Translations under genes and position numbers: made by a program | Origin: Acanthamoeba sp. SK_2022b | Lineage: Eukaryota > Discosea > Longamoebia > Acanthamoebidae | Length of the DNA stretch: 64,000 nt | Direction of reading: 5' to 3' | NCBI GenBank assembly: GCA_027943245.1 | Contig: JANDJZ010000083.1 | Location: 1-64,000 of the forward strand | The notes under the pieces: model-generated | What the model was told of the DNA's origin: nothing | Database searches by the model: none | Seen by the model: the letters and a program-made list of their open reading frames with translations, nothing else | In this document: positions 12,501 through 23,174 of the stretch, piece after piece | Numbering within the stretch: position 1 is the first letter of the stretch | Layout: every line of letters starts with the position of its first letter

Positions 12501-14208
12501 GATGGACATCATCTCGCCGGGACGCCGGTCCGTGGCGGGCCCGCTACGAAAGAGGCCGATCCCCGAGTTGACCACCTGCTCCAACGTAGTGTCGAGCAGC
12601 ACACGTATCTGCACGGGCGGACAAACACGTTGTCATTATTCTTATGTATGGGGGGGGGGGGCGTTACCTGTCGGCGCGGTCGGTTGTGGTTATAAGCGAT
12701 GAGCACTCGCGTCAACTCCAGCAGCTTTAAAAACAGCTCCGCCTCGATCTCGCCTTTCTCTTGCTCGTTCTCTGTAACAGGAAAGATCAGTTGGCCCGAC
12801 GAACGGCCACTGTGCTACGCGGCGAGCAGTACCCACAGACAGCCTCTCGTCGCCCGCACAGAAGCGGTCGATGAACGAGACGACCGCGTCCAGGCACGAA
12901 CCGAAGAACGCGAAAAGGTCGTCATCCTCGTCCATCACATCTTCGTCGACGGCGCTCATGACCTGGCGCGCATTCAGCGTTGCGGCCTCACTTCCAACAC
13001 ATCGCTTGATCGAAAACATCGACCCATCTCGCTGGAGGGCTTACCTGAAAGAGCTGGACGAGCTCAACGCTCGATTCTTCGCTGTTGATCCATTGGTGTG
13101 GGACCCGCTGGAAGCAGTCCAGGAGCAAGATCTCCTCGGCGGTCAGGCCAGCGACGCCCTGGAGCACGTCGAGAGTGGGCCGTCAGCGGCTCCGGTAGCG
13201 GTGCGCATGCGGGCCTGGATAGGGGAGTACCTCGTCAAGCTCGTTCCCACTACGCGCAAAGGCAAGCGCGATCGCAAGCAAGTCGACTCGCATCTTCATG
13301 GCGGCCGGGAGTACTCCCGACAGAGCGTCGTCCTGGACAATAACAAGAAGAAGATCATGCCGCGTGATGCGAGCTCGCGTCAGCTGAGACGCGGTTGCTG
13401 TGCTGTGTTGTGTGAGCGTGCCACGGTCATCACCTTTTTGAGTCGTTGCTCGCTTGCCACGCGCATATCGTCAAGGCTGTGCAGGACCTTGAACATTCCC
13501 GCCTTTGTCGAATCGCTCACAGCCGTCCCGCAGCGGTTGACGAAGTGGCTCTGCCCAACCCACGAATCAACCAAGTTTGGGCGAATGAGCCTCACTCCAA
13601 CGGTTGGCCGCTGAACAAGAAGCTAGTGGTGGGCACCAGCGGCACGAAGCAATGGCCATAGTAGTACGCCGAGGGAAGGAATGTGGGCAACTGCTCGAGT
13701 CGGTACATCTGCACCAGCACGCTGCTGGATCGCGCCAGCTTGTCCGGCTGTAGAGCTCCTTCTCCGCTGACTGACCACACGTGAGTCGCGAACGAAACGT
13801 GCGTGGACCGAGTGCGGCAGCCACGACGAGGAGATGATAAGGGGTGCGCACCTGGCTGTCGCAGGGCGGCAAGGAGCAAGTTGATCGCCCTTTCGGCATA
13901 GCGCGGGCGCTGCACGACCTTGGGCCGGAGGTTCTCCATCTTCGTGGGCGTCTCTCCGAGCTTGCCCTTCACCTCGTTGCCATGGAGCAGGGTCTGCGCT
14001 ACACCATCACTACCACATCAAGCCACGACGCCGGGCTTCGTGCGTGCACGGGGCGCAAGCAAAGTACCTCGCACCCTTGAAGAAAAATGAAGAAAGGGTT
14101 GTGCAGCTCTGGTGCAGCCAACTTGCCCCCCGCAGCTGCACCGGTCAGCCCATCCAGCGCCCTCACCCAGTCTTCCCACAGCAACGTCACCCGCCACCTC
14201 TCCTCCAT
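5738..14208 (-). CDS. Very large multi-exon orphan protein
   Basis: A chain of about 25 exons on the minus strand runs from an ATG at 14208 to a stop at 5738 and codes for roughly 1,700 residues. Examples of junctions with matching phase are 14068-14208, 13852-13993, 13231-13332, 13045-13158, 12833-12962, 12668-12771, 12444-12608, 11836-12366, 11483-11746, 11304-11445, 11114-11224 and 10700-11031. The N-terminal half is helical and HEAT-like in texture. The middle is rich in Arg/Glu/Ala coiled coil (about 10640-9560 and 9400-9070). The C-terminal half has IWGPEIESVEVLF, then WIFRNEDRVW, then a segment (AYEVITAWVDDGYRGMSIAN) that faintly resembles a GNAT acetyltransferase core. I recognise no confident family and assign no function. 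Odd points: the exon ending near 13596 does not join in phase to the next, a GCGCAC hexamer repeat at 9887-10020 stays open in frame, and several introns carry (CA)n tracts. It could be two genes, but phases are continuous across 9.06 kb. Confidence 0.6.
7468..7534. repeat. (CA)n microsatellite in the large orphan gene
   Basis: Intronic; reads as TG on the coding (minus) strand. Confidence 0.97.
8143..8202. repeat. (CA)n microsatellite in the large orphan gene
   Basis: Intronic, a few bases upstream of an acceptor on the minus strand. Confidence 0.97.
8509..8565. repeat. (CA)n microsatellite in the large orphan gene
   Basis: Intronic; about 28 units. Confidence 0.97.
8954..9021. repeat. (CA)n microsatellite in the large orphan gene
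   Basis: Intronic; about 33 units followed by imperfect CA-rich sequence to 9055. Confidence 0.97.
9465..9556. repeat. (TG)n followed by (AG)n
   Basis: A TG tract to 9530 continues into an AG tract to about 9555, inside an intron of the large orphan gene. Confidence 0.95.
9887..10020. repeat. (GTGCGC)n hexanucleotide minisatellite
   Basis: About 22 near-perfect hexamers of strictly alternating purine and pyrimidine. On the minus strand the frame of the orphan gene stays open through it (Arg-Thr-Arg-Ala-His-Ala-His-Thr type repeat). Confidence 0.97.
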
Positions 14209-14596
14209 CCTTTTAGGTTTTTGGTTGCGCCAGCCATGAACGTGATTGTTTTTTTTTTTTTCTTTGTCTAGTCGCTGCCCACATATTTCCGGGATTTGAA
14301 AGGGACGTGGCTGGTTATTAACGGGCAAGGGCTCATTTTTTCTTTCTTCTTCCTCTTCTCACCCTCATCCCCATCACCATCGTACGTGGACCCTTTCGCC
14401 GGCTGGCCTTACTTTACAGCTTCGGGAAGATCTCTGCGCATCTCCTCCGCTTGCGGAAGAGATGTAGGACCTGCTACGGCAGTATTCCAAAAAAGAGACA
14501 TTAGGGGAGGGAAAGTACACACCTCAGTGCTGTTACTCACCCCTCTTCCCCCCATTCCCCCCTCCCTTGCGTACCATCTACGTAGAATCCTTGAAA

Positions 14597-15076
14597 ATGG
14601 TGCGCATCAGTGTTTTGAACGACTGCCTCAAGAGCATCTGCAATGCCGAGAAGAGGGGCAAGCGTCAGGTCCTCATCAGGCCTAGCTCCAAGGTCATCGT
14701 CAAGTTCCTCACCGTCATGCTTAAGCACGGTACCCTCTCCTCCGGCCTTCAAGTTTTCGACCATTCCGGCTACTCTCCGTTCATTTCTGACCTTGAATCT
14801 GCTTTGACTTTGTTAGGTTACATTGGTGAGTTTGAGATCGTCGACGACCACCGCAGCGGCAAGATCGTTGTTGACCTCATTGGTCGCATCAACAAGTGCG
14901 GCGTCATCAGCCCCCGCTTCGACATTAAGCTCAAGCACATCGAGCAGTGGATCACCGATCTCCTGCCCTCGCGTCAGTTCGGTTTCATTGTGCTCACCAC
15001 CTCGTCGGGCATCATGGATCACGAGGAGGCCAGGCGCAAGGGTTGTGGTGGTAAGGTGCTCGGCTACTTCTACTAA
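14597..15076 (+). CDS. RPS15A: 40S ribosomal protein S15a (uS8)
   Basis: This is the eukaryotic uS8 protein of the small ribosomal subunit. Two exons, 14597-14729 and 14817-15076, give 130 residues, exactly the length of human RPS15A. Nearly every block is recognisable: [85 protein letters not shown] and a terminal GYFY. The ATG was chosen by alignment to the universal MVR start; an in-frame ATG upstream at 14567 would add ten non-conserved residues. The 87-nt intron (14730-14816) is a multiple of three and has no in-frame stop, so unspliced RNA stays open. A polypyrimidine-rich stretch lies upstream. The gene is divergent from the large minus-strand gene, with 388 bp between the two ATGs. 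Confidence 0.97.
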   Translation: MVRISVLNDCLKSICNAEKRGKRQVLIRPSSKVIVKFLTVMLKHGTLSSGLQVFDHSGYSPFISDLESALTLLGYIGEFEIVDDHRSGKIVVDLIGRINKCGVISPRFDIKLKHIEQWITDLLPSRQFGFIVLTTSSGIMDHEEARRKGCGGKVLGYFY

Positions 15077-15249
15077 AAGATTCTCCCAGTAGAACAATGC
15101 AGCAAGCGTCGCTTAAGCTCTCTTTGCCCATCAAAACACTTGGCTCGCTCAATAAACAACTAAAAACACATATGTGTACGTACTTGATACCCTCGTCCCG
15201 TTACCGCAACTTCCGTCGTCATCTTTACTCTCTGTCTTGATCTTGTGTG

Positions 15250-15753
15250 GTTATAATCTACCGGCGAGACGCCCGCCAGGGCGGCAACGTCATCATCAAC
15301 AGACGCCTCCGATTCGCGACCTTCTCCCAGCACGACCAGGTTAGTTTCGTTCGCCCGTTTGCCTCGCCACTCTCCCGTCTCCTTGTGTTCACACCACTGC
15401 GCCCGTACGTATGCGACGATGAGTGCAGTTGGACATGAACGTGTCGCTAGTTCTGGGTCCAGAACTGGCCTGAAAGTGACCCACAAGACCACCGCGCCCA
15501 CCTGGGCAAGTATGGAATCTCGGGCGACCTGGCGCTGCAGCCTATCGATACGCTCAGCGGAGGCCAGAAGTCGCGGGTGGCCTTTGCGTTGATGGGCTGG
15601 CTCAAGCCGCACTTCCTCGTGCTGGACGAGCCGACGAACCACTTGGACGTGGAGACTGTGACATCCTCGCCCGAGCGCTCAACGAATTCGCCGAAGGCAT
15701 TTTGACGCCTACAAGCGGACCGTCATGGGCGAGTTCCGCCCCGTCCAGCTCTA
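15250..15753 (+). pseudogene. Remnant of ABCF (GCN20/ABCF3-like) ATPase, C-terminal half
   Basis: Decayed fragment of the second nucleotide-binding domain of an ABCF protein, the family that acts on ribosomes. Visible pieces in order are VIINRRLRFATFSQHDQ, an intron-like gap ending in CAG, LDMNVS, then HLGKYGISGDLALQPIDT, the ABC signature LSGGQKSRVAFAL, Walker B plus D-loop (FLVLDEPTNHLDVET), ILARALNEF, and a C-terminal piece (FDAYKRTVMGEFRPVQL, then a stop). Walker A and the whole first domain are missing. A base is lost after DVET and the H-loop segment (usually SHD) is deleted, so the pieces lie in different frames. No start codon fits. It sits 170 bp after RPS15A. The presence of an intron-like gap argues for decay of a duplicated gene rather than a retrocopy. 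Confidence 0.75.
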
Positions 15754-15944
15754 AGCTCTAAATCCAAACAAACGTGCTGGACAGGGCCACGTTCGCCATC
15801 ATAATCTCTTTCACATACCACCATATCACACTCGTACCCACTGAGACAGGGGTGCGACACGCACCTTTGAACTCAAGAAACATGCTGTATTTACAAGAAG
15901 ACCGGCCGCTGGCCGGGTCAGCGCCCGTCGAGCAAGGAGGCTGC

Positions 15945-16656
15945 CTACTCGTCCTGCCGGGCTCGCTTGCTGCGACGTGTCTTGGGACGAGACGAGCTGG
16001 AGCTGGAGCTGGGGCTGGAGCTGGCGCTGGCGGGTGCAGGCGTGGAGCTGGATAATGCGCAAACCTGGAGTTGCCCAGGAGCACCTTTGAGGGTCGCCGC
16101 GCATCCCTCAATTTGCTGCTCGAGCGTGGTGATACGGGCGGATAGTTCCTCCTCAGTAGTTTTTCTTTCAACTTGGAGGTCGTTGATTTCCTTCCTCTTG
16201 CGCGTAATCTCGTCCTGTTGGGTCTCGACGGTCTTCCTGAGGGATGTAATCTCGAGCTGCTGTTTTTCTACGTTCTTCGTGAGGGACGTAATCTCTACCT
16301 GTTGGGTCGCTACAGCCTTCTCGAGGGCAAGGAATCGATTCTCCTGTACTTCTTTTTCATTTTCGAGGGCGATGATTTGCTTCCGGGTCTTGTTCAACTC
16401 CTCTTCTTGCGCGTCCACGTCTGTCATGCACAGTAAGACACGCAACAGTTTCTTTGCTACCAGAAATGTTATGCATACCTGGTGCTGCTTCCAGCTCTTG
16501 CACCTTCAAAGATGATGGATGTGTACACAACACGGCGCCTGGCGCCACCCATATCTTCCACACCCGCAAGGGAGCAGCAAGTAGAGCCTCGTCAGGCCGT
16601 TGCATGCTCAGTGTGCTCTCTGGTCTCAGTCGATAGGCAGGGGCATTCGTGGCCAT
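15945..16656 (-). CDS. Small coiled-coil protein with basic C-terminus
   Basis: Two exons on the minus strand, 16479-16656 and 15945-16420, give 217 residues. After about 60 N-terminal residues (PLRVWKIWVAPGAVLC) comes a heptad-rich coiled coil from roughly residue 60 to 150 containing imperfect repeats of the form QQxEITSLxKxVE. A Ser/Pro/Ala-rich linker leads to a very basic end (RPKTRRSKRARQDE) that looks like a nuclear localisation signal. The ATG lies in a Kozak-like context and no earlier in-frame ATG adds conserved-looking sequence. I recognise no family. Dimerisation and nuclear localisation are inferences from the coiled coil and the basic tail. It is flanked on both sides by pseudogenes. 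Confidence 0.65.
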
Positions 16657-16849
16657 GTTTTCAAGCAGATGCGGCTTGAATGAAACGTTTTTTGTTTTTT
16701 GGCGCCAAAACCAAGCCAACACCGTTTTATCAAAGCTCGAGGAATTTTGGTTCACAGCGCGGTGTTTGTGCCACTTTGCGGCAGGCATGCATCGACTGGA
16801 CTGCACCACACAGGCAAAAGAAATTCTATTCACGAAAGAGCCGTAGCAA

Positions 16850-17990
16850 GAATCAGGTCGAGGCAGGACAACAATTATTCAATCCCAACGTGAAATTAGG
16901 CAGCCCCAAATCGACAGACCTTTACGAAGTTCTGGACGCTGCAAAATCGAGCAAGAAGAAGAGTAAGGTGCAGAATACTGCAAAGACGGACCAGCAAGCC
17001 TGCCAGCGATCTAACCCCCAAGTCTTCGCCCACTGCACAACAAAAGTCAGGCACAACCACTTCACCTTCCCGCACCGCCTTCGTTATCTCCTCTGCCCAA
17101 TCGCCTTCAACTGGCGGTATGCGAGGGTTAGAGGAAGCGCTGATAGACGCAGCAGTTGACCGTGGACGAAAGGGACGCGAAGCAGCAACCAGTGCACGAA
17201 ACGCCGTGCTTACCGGGTCGCCGACGAAGTTCAAGATGGGCTCCACACTCTTCCATGGGTCAGGTTCGCTGAGACGTTCGTGTCGGACATGAACAGAGAT
17301 GAATTCATTTAGGCACTACCCTACACATCGTTCTACCAGGCTCTTCTGCAGGTAATCACTGGTGTCCTCCTCTCTCTGCACCGCGTACTTACATGGCAAC
17401 TGATTACAGATCGCAGCAGTTGAAATGAGACGTGAGAAGCATGGCATCATCAATCCATGGCCTGTCAAAGAGGCTGTTGCTCGCATGGCCAAACAGTTCT
17501 CGGACTGGACGCAACAGGTAAGCCAAAAATTCGACTAACACTGAGTAGCGCGCACTGTTTTTGTCATCCTTCCGAGAGAGGGGGGAGAGAGGGAGGGAAG
17601 GAACGAGAATGCCGCTCATCGTTGTGTTTGTTAGGATGCGCACGAATTCTTGGTGAGCTGTCTGGATCAACTCGAAGGCGAAATAGACAAGGCGTACCTC
17701 GCCTCAGAAGCAGAAAAGAAGGAAACGACTTCGTCCTCTGGCTATGAGCCAACGTTGTCACCCGAGAGCGCCCAAGGCGAGCGCAAGCGGAGCGATAAGT
17801 GTCCAGTCTTTCTTAACTTTGAGTCTGAGGTGGAGCACGCATCCACCTGTCTGTGATTGCAATCCTGACGGCGAGAACATCGCCCGAAAGCCGGAAATCT
17901 TTAGAGACTTCTGTCAGTGTAGACGTCCAGCGGGGTCAGCGAAGCCGCAGAAAAGAGGATGGGTGGCGCTGGGGCGGCCAGAGAGACGAG
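16850..17990 (+). pseudogene. Remnant of a USP-type (C19) ubiquitin hydrolase
   Basis: Broken ubiquitin-specific protease. Pieces in order are a Ser/Thr/Lys-rich N-terminal region in two frames, LPYTSFYQALLQ (as follows a USP Cys box), an intron, WPVKEAVARMAKQFSDWTQQ, a second intron, DAHEFLVSCLDQLEGEI (the family's QQDAHEF motif, split by the intron as in real genes), then VFLNFESEVEHASTC and ARKPEIFRDF, which match the zinc-ribbon region. The catalytic Cys box and the C-terminal His box are missing. At least two frameshifts and several stops separate the pieces. By comparison it most resembles the USP37/USP26 type. The retained introns show it derives from a normal gene copy, not from reverse transcription. 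Confidence 0.68.
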
Positions 17991-18196
17991 AGTGATTCTA
18001 TCCGCGAGCCAACCGCTTGACCTTACAAGGTCCTCGGACAACCCACATGTGTGTCCTGCTGTGCTGTCTCGATTAATACGCCAATATCATCAAGCTAAGT
18101 TAAGCTTAGGGTCAATATAGGCTATTTTCTTACAGTCGATCACCCACGCACATGCCTGTCTGCTTCGTCATCTCTTATCTCTTCGTTCTCTCCTTC

Positions 18197-19307
18197 TTAC
18201 ATTGCGTGTGGGAGCTGGGGCAAGTGCGCCCGAGGCGGTGACGAGGAGAGCTTGGTCTCCCAGATCATGGGGTGGCTGATGTTCGTGCGGCCCTTCCTGT
18301 GCGATGTAGGGTTGAGCAGCAGGCTCACCGGCACATTGCCGCTCTGACCACGAGACGCCTGCTTGCTGCGATACCTCAGACCGCACCTGTTGTGAAAGCA
18401 GGGAACGTTCAGCATCGCCGTGCCCTTGTGTCCCTCACCTGGCGTACACGTACGCATTGCAGAGGGTGCCCTTGCCAAGTGGGCCGTTGCGCCACTCGGG
18501 AGTCGAGTCGGTGCCGCAGTGCTGGCAAGTCTTCCACTGGTCCGCGCCATCGGCGTCCTGTGTAAACGTCATCACTTGTGTAAGCTATCCTGCGCACAGA
18601 AAGGCGTGAATTGAGATGTCACGTACGGTGACCCTGCATCGCTTGTAGCGCGGCCCGTTGAGCTTCCATTTGGCAACCTGGGCTCCGTTGGCGAACGTGA
18701 CCTCGCTCTTGATACTGCGCGCCAAGGACGAGACCGACTCGGCTTGCTGCCTGTGGCGCTGTTGTGTCGTGAGTGGGACCGACACGGCTCGCTTCCTCTT
18801 CATTCCCAGCCTTTCCTCGGAAGTAGGCGACTGTGGCGGCGAGTGCGTGGGCGAGGTCGGCATCGAGTGGGAGCCCCAGCAGGGCAGCAGCGGCACTGGC
18901 AGGACAAAGGTAGGCGCGGGCAAGCCAGCATCCAAATCTCCTGTTGCCGCCAGCCACGGTCGAAGAGTTGGCAGCGGGCGCGGCGTCGGCGTCCGAGCGG
19001 TTGAGGACGAAGGCCTGGTGACCGACGGAGCGACGGTAGGGTCGTTAATTTTTGGGCTGGGCATTGTGGGCGACTGGTGTTGGTGGTGGCGGAGCCGATG
19101 CGTGCGAGCAGGAAGTCGAGGAGTGGCCGGGGAGGTTGTAGTGAGGGAGTACGAAGCGGGGGAAGGGCAGAGGAAAGGATGTGGGCTCATTAAAGGAGCG
19201 CCACTGTGTGGAGTGTGACGACCGCCTTGGGCGAGGAAGGGCATCAATGGTGGCAAGTTGAGGGGTGGCAGATGGATGCCCGGGTGCATCGGCGTTGTAG
19301 ATGCCAT
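18197..19307 (-). CDS. GATA-type zinc finger transcription factor
   Basis: Three exons, 18627-19307, 18454-18557 and 18197-18386, give 324 residues. A long Pro/Ser/Thr-rich N-terminus precedes a single GATA finger, CQHC-x18-CNAC followed by GLRYRSKQ, near residues 235-265. The finger is split by an intron inside the CNAC codons, the same position as in the three GATA genes at 42-47 kb. The 18-residue loop is the class typical of plants and amoebae. A basic stretch (GMKRKRA) upstream of the finger may be a nuclear signal. It would bind GATA sites and regulate transcription; the targets are not visible. Unlike the other three GATA proteins it lacks the C-terminal YxLLN motif and ends in LPHAM. 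Confidence 0.88.
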
Positions 19308-20509
19308 GCTGGCAGAAAGGTGGTGGCCCGGGTCGACGACCGAAGGCTTGGAGCGGACGAGTCCTCTCGAGAACCGAATGTAGCGAAGCCCAAGAAGAAG
19401 GCAAAGGGTCGTCAGTCAGTCAGAGTCGTATGTAGATGTGTGTAGTCTTGAAGAAGGGCGGTCTCACGGGAAGAAGGACAGAAGCCCAGGTCCGCGGGTG
19501 TGGGTGAGGCTAGGGAAGGTGGGTGGTGCGGCGTGTAGCTGAGGTGTACTGAAGACGCTCAGAGTTGGGTGACTAAGTCTATGGAAAGGACGTGCTGCAA
19601 CTTAGGCTGGCAAGTTAAGCTGCCAGGAAAGAGCGAAAGCGAGAGATGGGGCGACAAAAAGAAACAAACGAAGCCTTTTTATAGGTTGTTGGTAGCCATC
19701 CCAACAGATAACGTTATCCGTTGGCCAGCTATTCCCGACAGGGGGGGCTCCCAACAAGAGCAGCAGGGGTGCAGGTCGACGAGCGAACTCGTAAGGGCAT
19801 TGGAGGAAAGCCAGAAAGCTGTACGGACGGATCTTCGGCACACAGGTACCATGCTACGCAACTCGTAGACCTGTGACCTCCTTTCAACGACGCCGCACCA
19901 TTGGCGCTAGCGCGCCGTCTGGACAACAGAATGGAGCCACGATTACCGCGATGAGCTATCAAACCACAGCCTCTCGTGAACCGAGAAACGTGATAGGGGC
20001 TGATCAGTCATGTGCGCAGAGTCACCCGACCTCCGCACCTTGCAACACCTTCGCCATTAAGGTCTCCTGAGCGGCAGGGGTGCGCCAGTTGCAGCTGCTC
20101 GGCAACGCTCGCCATGAAACCTGGGCGCCCAAACACAAGAAGACAAGAAACGCAAGCAACTCAAGTTTGGTTGAGGGTTGAGATGTGTCGATAGGATATG
20201 ACATGTTTTGTGACTAGTAATAATACACGAGAAGAGCTGAAATGGTAATATATACTACGCAGGAAGAGGGAGAGGGAGCCGATGGAAAGAGAAATGAGAA
20301 GAGAAGAGGCAGAGAAAGAGGAGTATACGGAAAGAGAGAGGAGAGTCTATAAGTGTGGGGTTGTTGGTATGGTATGGCAGGTATGATGTATAGTAGACAA
20401 GTCCACGCGGCGAGACGCCCCGATGGTGTGTCGTGTGCGTTGATTGATGCCCTCCTAAATCGGCCCCACCGGTGACTAATAGTTGTTTGGTGTGAACCTG
20501 AGCCGCGAT
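19308..20509. other. Intergenic region between the kinase 3' end and the GATA 5' end
   Basis: I found no exon that I can support. The left part (19308-20000) is the upstream region of the GATA gene. The right part (20220-20350) is purine-rich with GAGA runs and short AT stretches. It looks like promoter and 3'-flank sequence. Confidence 0.5.
19676..19683 (-). promoter_or_regulatory. Possible TATA box of the GATA gene at 18.2-19.3 kb
   Basis: On the minus strand the sequence reads TATAAAAA, about 370 bp upstream of the GATA-factor ATG. That is further than the other TATA boxes in this window, so a long or spliced 5' leader would be needed. Confidence 0.35.
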
Positions 20510-21245
20510 CTAAATGCCGCCAAGGTTCATCATCTCCATGGTGTTCTGCAAGAAGATGTGTGACAAAATCTTCTTCATGCCCTTCCTCGTGTCGGCTTTT
20601 GCCAAAAATGGGTGCTGCACGCGGGCATAAGTAGTACCAACAAAGGCCAGATGAGAAGTGAGAGGCACGAGATTGAGTTTGGGAAGGGAGAGGGCACCTG
20701 AAGTAGCTCTTCTGCAGTGGCGCGCTCCACCGGATCGGACTGGAGACACCGGTTCATGAAGTCTTTGAAGTCCCTCGTCCACTGGGCCGGGTTCTTGAAC
20801 GGCCTGGGGTAGCCCTCCGTGCCCGCCGTGAACATGGCCTGCCCCCACCACCACCACCACGTAACACCATTAAATATAGGCCACACAATAACGCTCCACC
20901 CAGAGACGCGTGTGTCGTGCGGTGTCGACGCGTGAGTGCCACGGGCGATGGGGGAGAGGGCACCTTGAGGGACGACTTCCTGTTTGGCGGCTGTCCGTTC
21001 GCCAGCTCGAGAAGGCAGATAGCAAAGGACCAGATGTCGACGGGGTAGCTGTACGGCTGCCGCTTGATCATCTCGGGCGGCATCCAGAAGGGACTGCCCA
21101 CCATGTGACACCTCTTGTCCCCATGCGCCGCGTAGTCCAGACACAGACCAAAATCGACTGCGCGCGAAGCCAAGGACGAGGTGAGAAACGCAGAGGGCGC
21201 CTCCCCAATCGTCGCCAGCCGCAACGCTGTCATAGAGGGGAGACA

Positions 21246-21319
<74 letters not shown>

Positions 21320-23128
21320 TGAAGTATGTACTGAGCTTGATGTCTCCCTGTGTGGTCATCATGATGTTCGCGCTCTGCAGGACAAGCAAACGCATCGTGA
21401 GGTCGAATTCCACCGGCAACGGCGCTTAATGGGGGGGGGAGGCGGGAGAGTCGGCTACTGACCTTCAGATCTCGGTGGATGAGCTGGTTCTGGTGCAGGT
21501 ACTGGATCCCTTGGAGCATCTGATGCAGCAAACACCAACGCGGCACGCACGCATGAGAGAGAGGGAGGGAGAGCAAGTGAGAGCGAATGTAAGAGCGCAC
21601 CTCCTTGGCCACGAACGCGATCTGCTTTTCCTGGAACTCGAAGCCTTTGATTGCCTGTAAGTCGAGTCGCGGGTTCGGTGAGTTGAGTTTGTTCGTGGTT
21701 GTGTGGTTGTGTGCCGTGCTGGCGACTGAAGCGCCGACGCCGGCGAGGAGCGAGAGGGGCGGGTGGTACCTGAGAGAGCGTGCCGCCCTCCATGAACTCG
21801 GTGACGATCCACAGCTCGTCCATGGTGACGTAGGACGAAATGTATCGAACGATGTTGGGATGGTCCACCCTCTTGAGGAAGTGGACTTCGCTCAGGTTGC
21901 GGAACTGGTCGCGCGGATTTATGTGCTTCATCTTCTTCACCGCGACGCGACCCTGCTCCCCGCCCCCACGCGAACAAGCGTGAGCCACTCACTCACGATT
22001 GTAAATCATAATAATTACAATTAAAATAAAATAATTAAAATTAAAATAACAAATGGCGTACCTTTCCCTTCAAGTTCTTGGCCACGTACACTCGGCCAAA
22101 ACCGCTGAAGAAGACACGCACACACACGCACACGTCCCAAAGTCAGTCGTCGCAGCGGCCTCGGACGCCGAGGAGCCGAGGCGTGGCGCGGTACCCTTCT
22201 CCGACGACCTCCTGCACTTTGACTTCCTTCTTGACAATACCGTCGCAGAGCAGGGTTTCTGAACACGCGCGCGCGCGTCGAGAAGGCGTCGATCGAGAGT
22301 GAGACCTTCGTTCCGGCGAGAAGGAGGCCACGCGCAGCAGATGGGTGTACCTGAAGGGGGAATGGTGTCCCACTTGTCCTTGGTTTTTTCCTTCCCCTTG
22401 GTCCTGCCGATGGTGATGGGCTCCGCATCCGGGCTGGGCGTGTAGACGAACGACCTCTTGGTCAGGAAGTGTAGGCAGTGCAGCAAAATTATGAAGTTGT
22501 TCTGGATATCGGCCTCGGTCAGCTTCGAGACTGCGCGCACGCACACGCACATATCACACACACATCACACACATGGGGAGGCCCACGCGTTTTAGTTTAC
22601 TTGCGGCGAGACGTCACCAGAGAGGGGTGGTGGAGGGGGAGGTGGCCCACCTTTCAATGATTTCCTCATCTCCTTCGGCAAGTCCTGCACACAGAAATGG
22701 CGAAGACGAGTTGAGAGGCTGGACGTCGATGCGACCGCACGTAACCACAACACAACACAACACAACACAACACAACACAACACAACACAACACAACACAA
22801 CACAACACAACGCAACGCAGCGAGAAAGATGATTGGCGAAGGTTACGTCGGCGCAGGTGAGGTAGACAGGCGGCAGGCGCTTCTTGGGCTCCTCCTCGGC
22901 GTCGGCCGCCTTTTCGCCGGGCCCCGGCTGCTTGCCAGCGAGTTTGTCCTTTTTCTTGAACTTGTCCAGCATCTTGCTCATGAACGTCGTCGAGCGCGGC
23001 TCCTCCCCGCCTTTCCGGGAAGCAGAGCGACCCTTACGGCCCGTGGAGTTGCGCCTGGGCCGTTCGTTGTTGGTTCGTGAGCCTAACCAGTGAGCTCAAA
23101 ACATACGCCGCGCGCATGCACTCGCGAT

Positions 23129-23174
<46 letters not shown>

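Noticed and set aside
20900..21465. 183-residue plus-strand ORF over the kinase
   Set aside because: Antisense shadow running through the (GT)n tract; the kinase exons on the minus strand are unambiguous.
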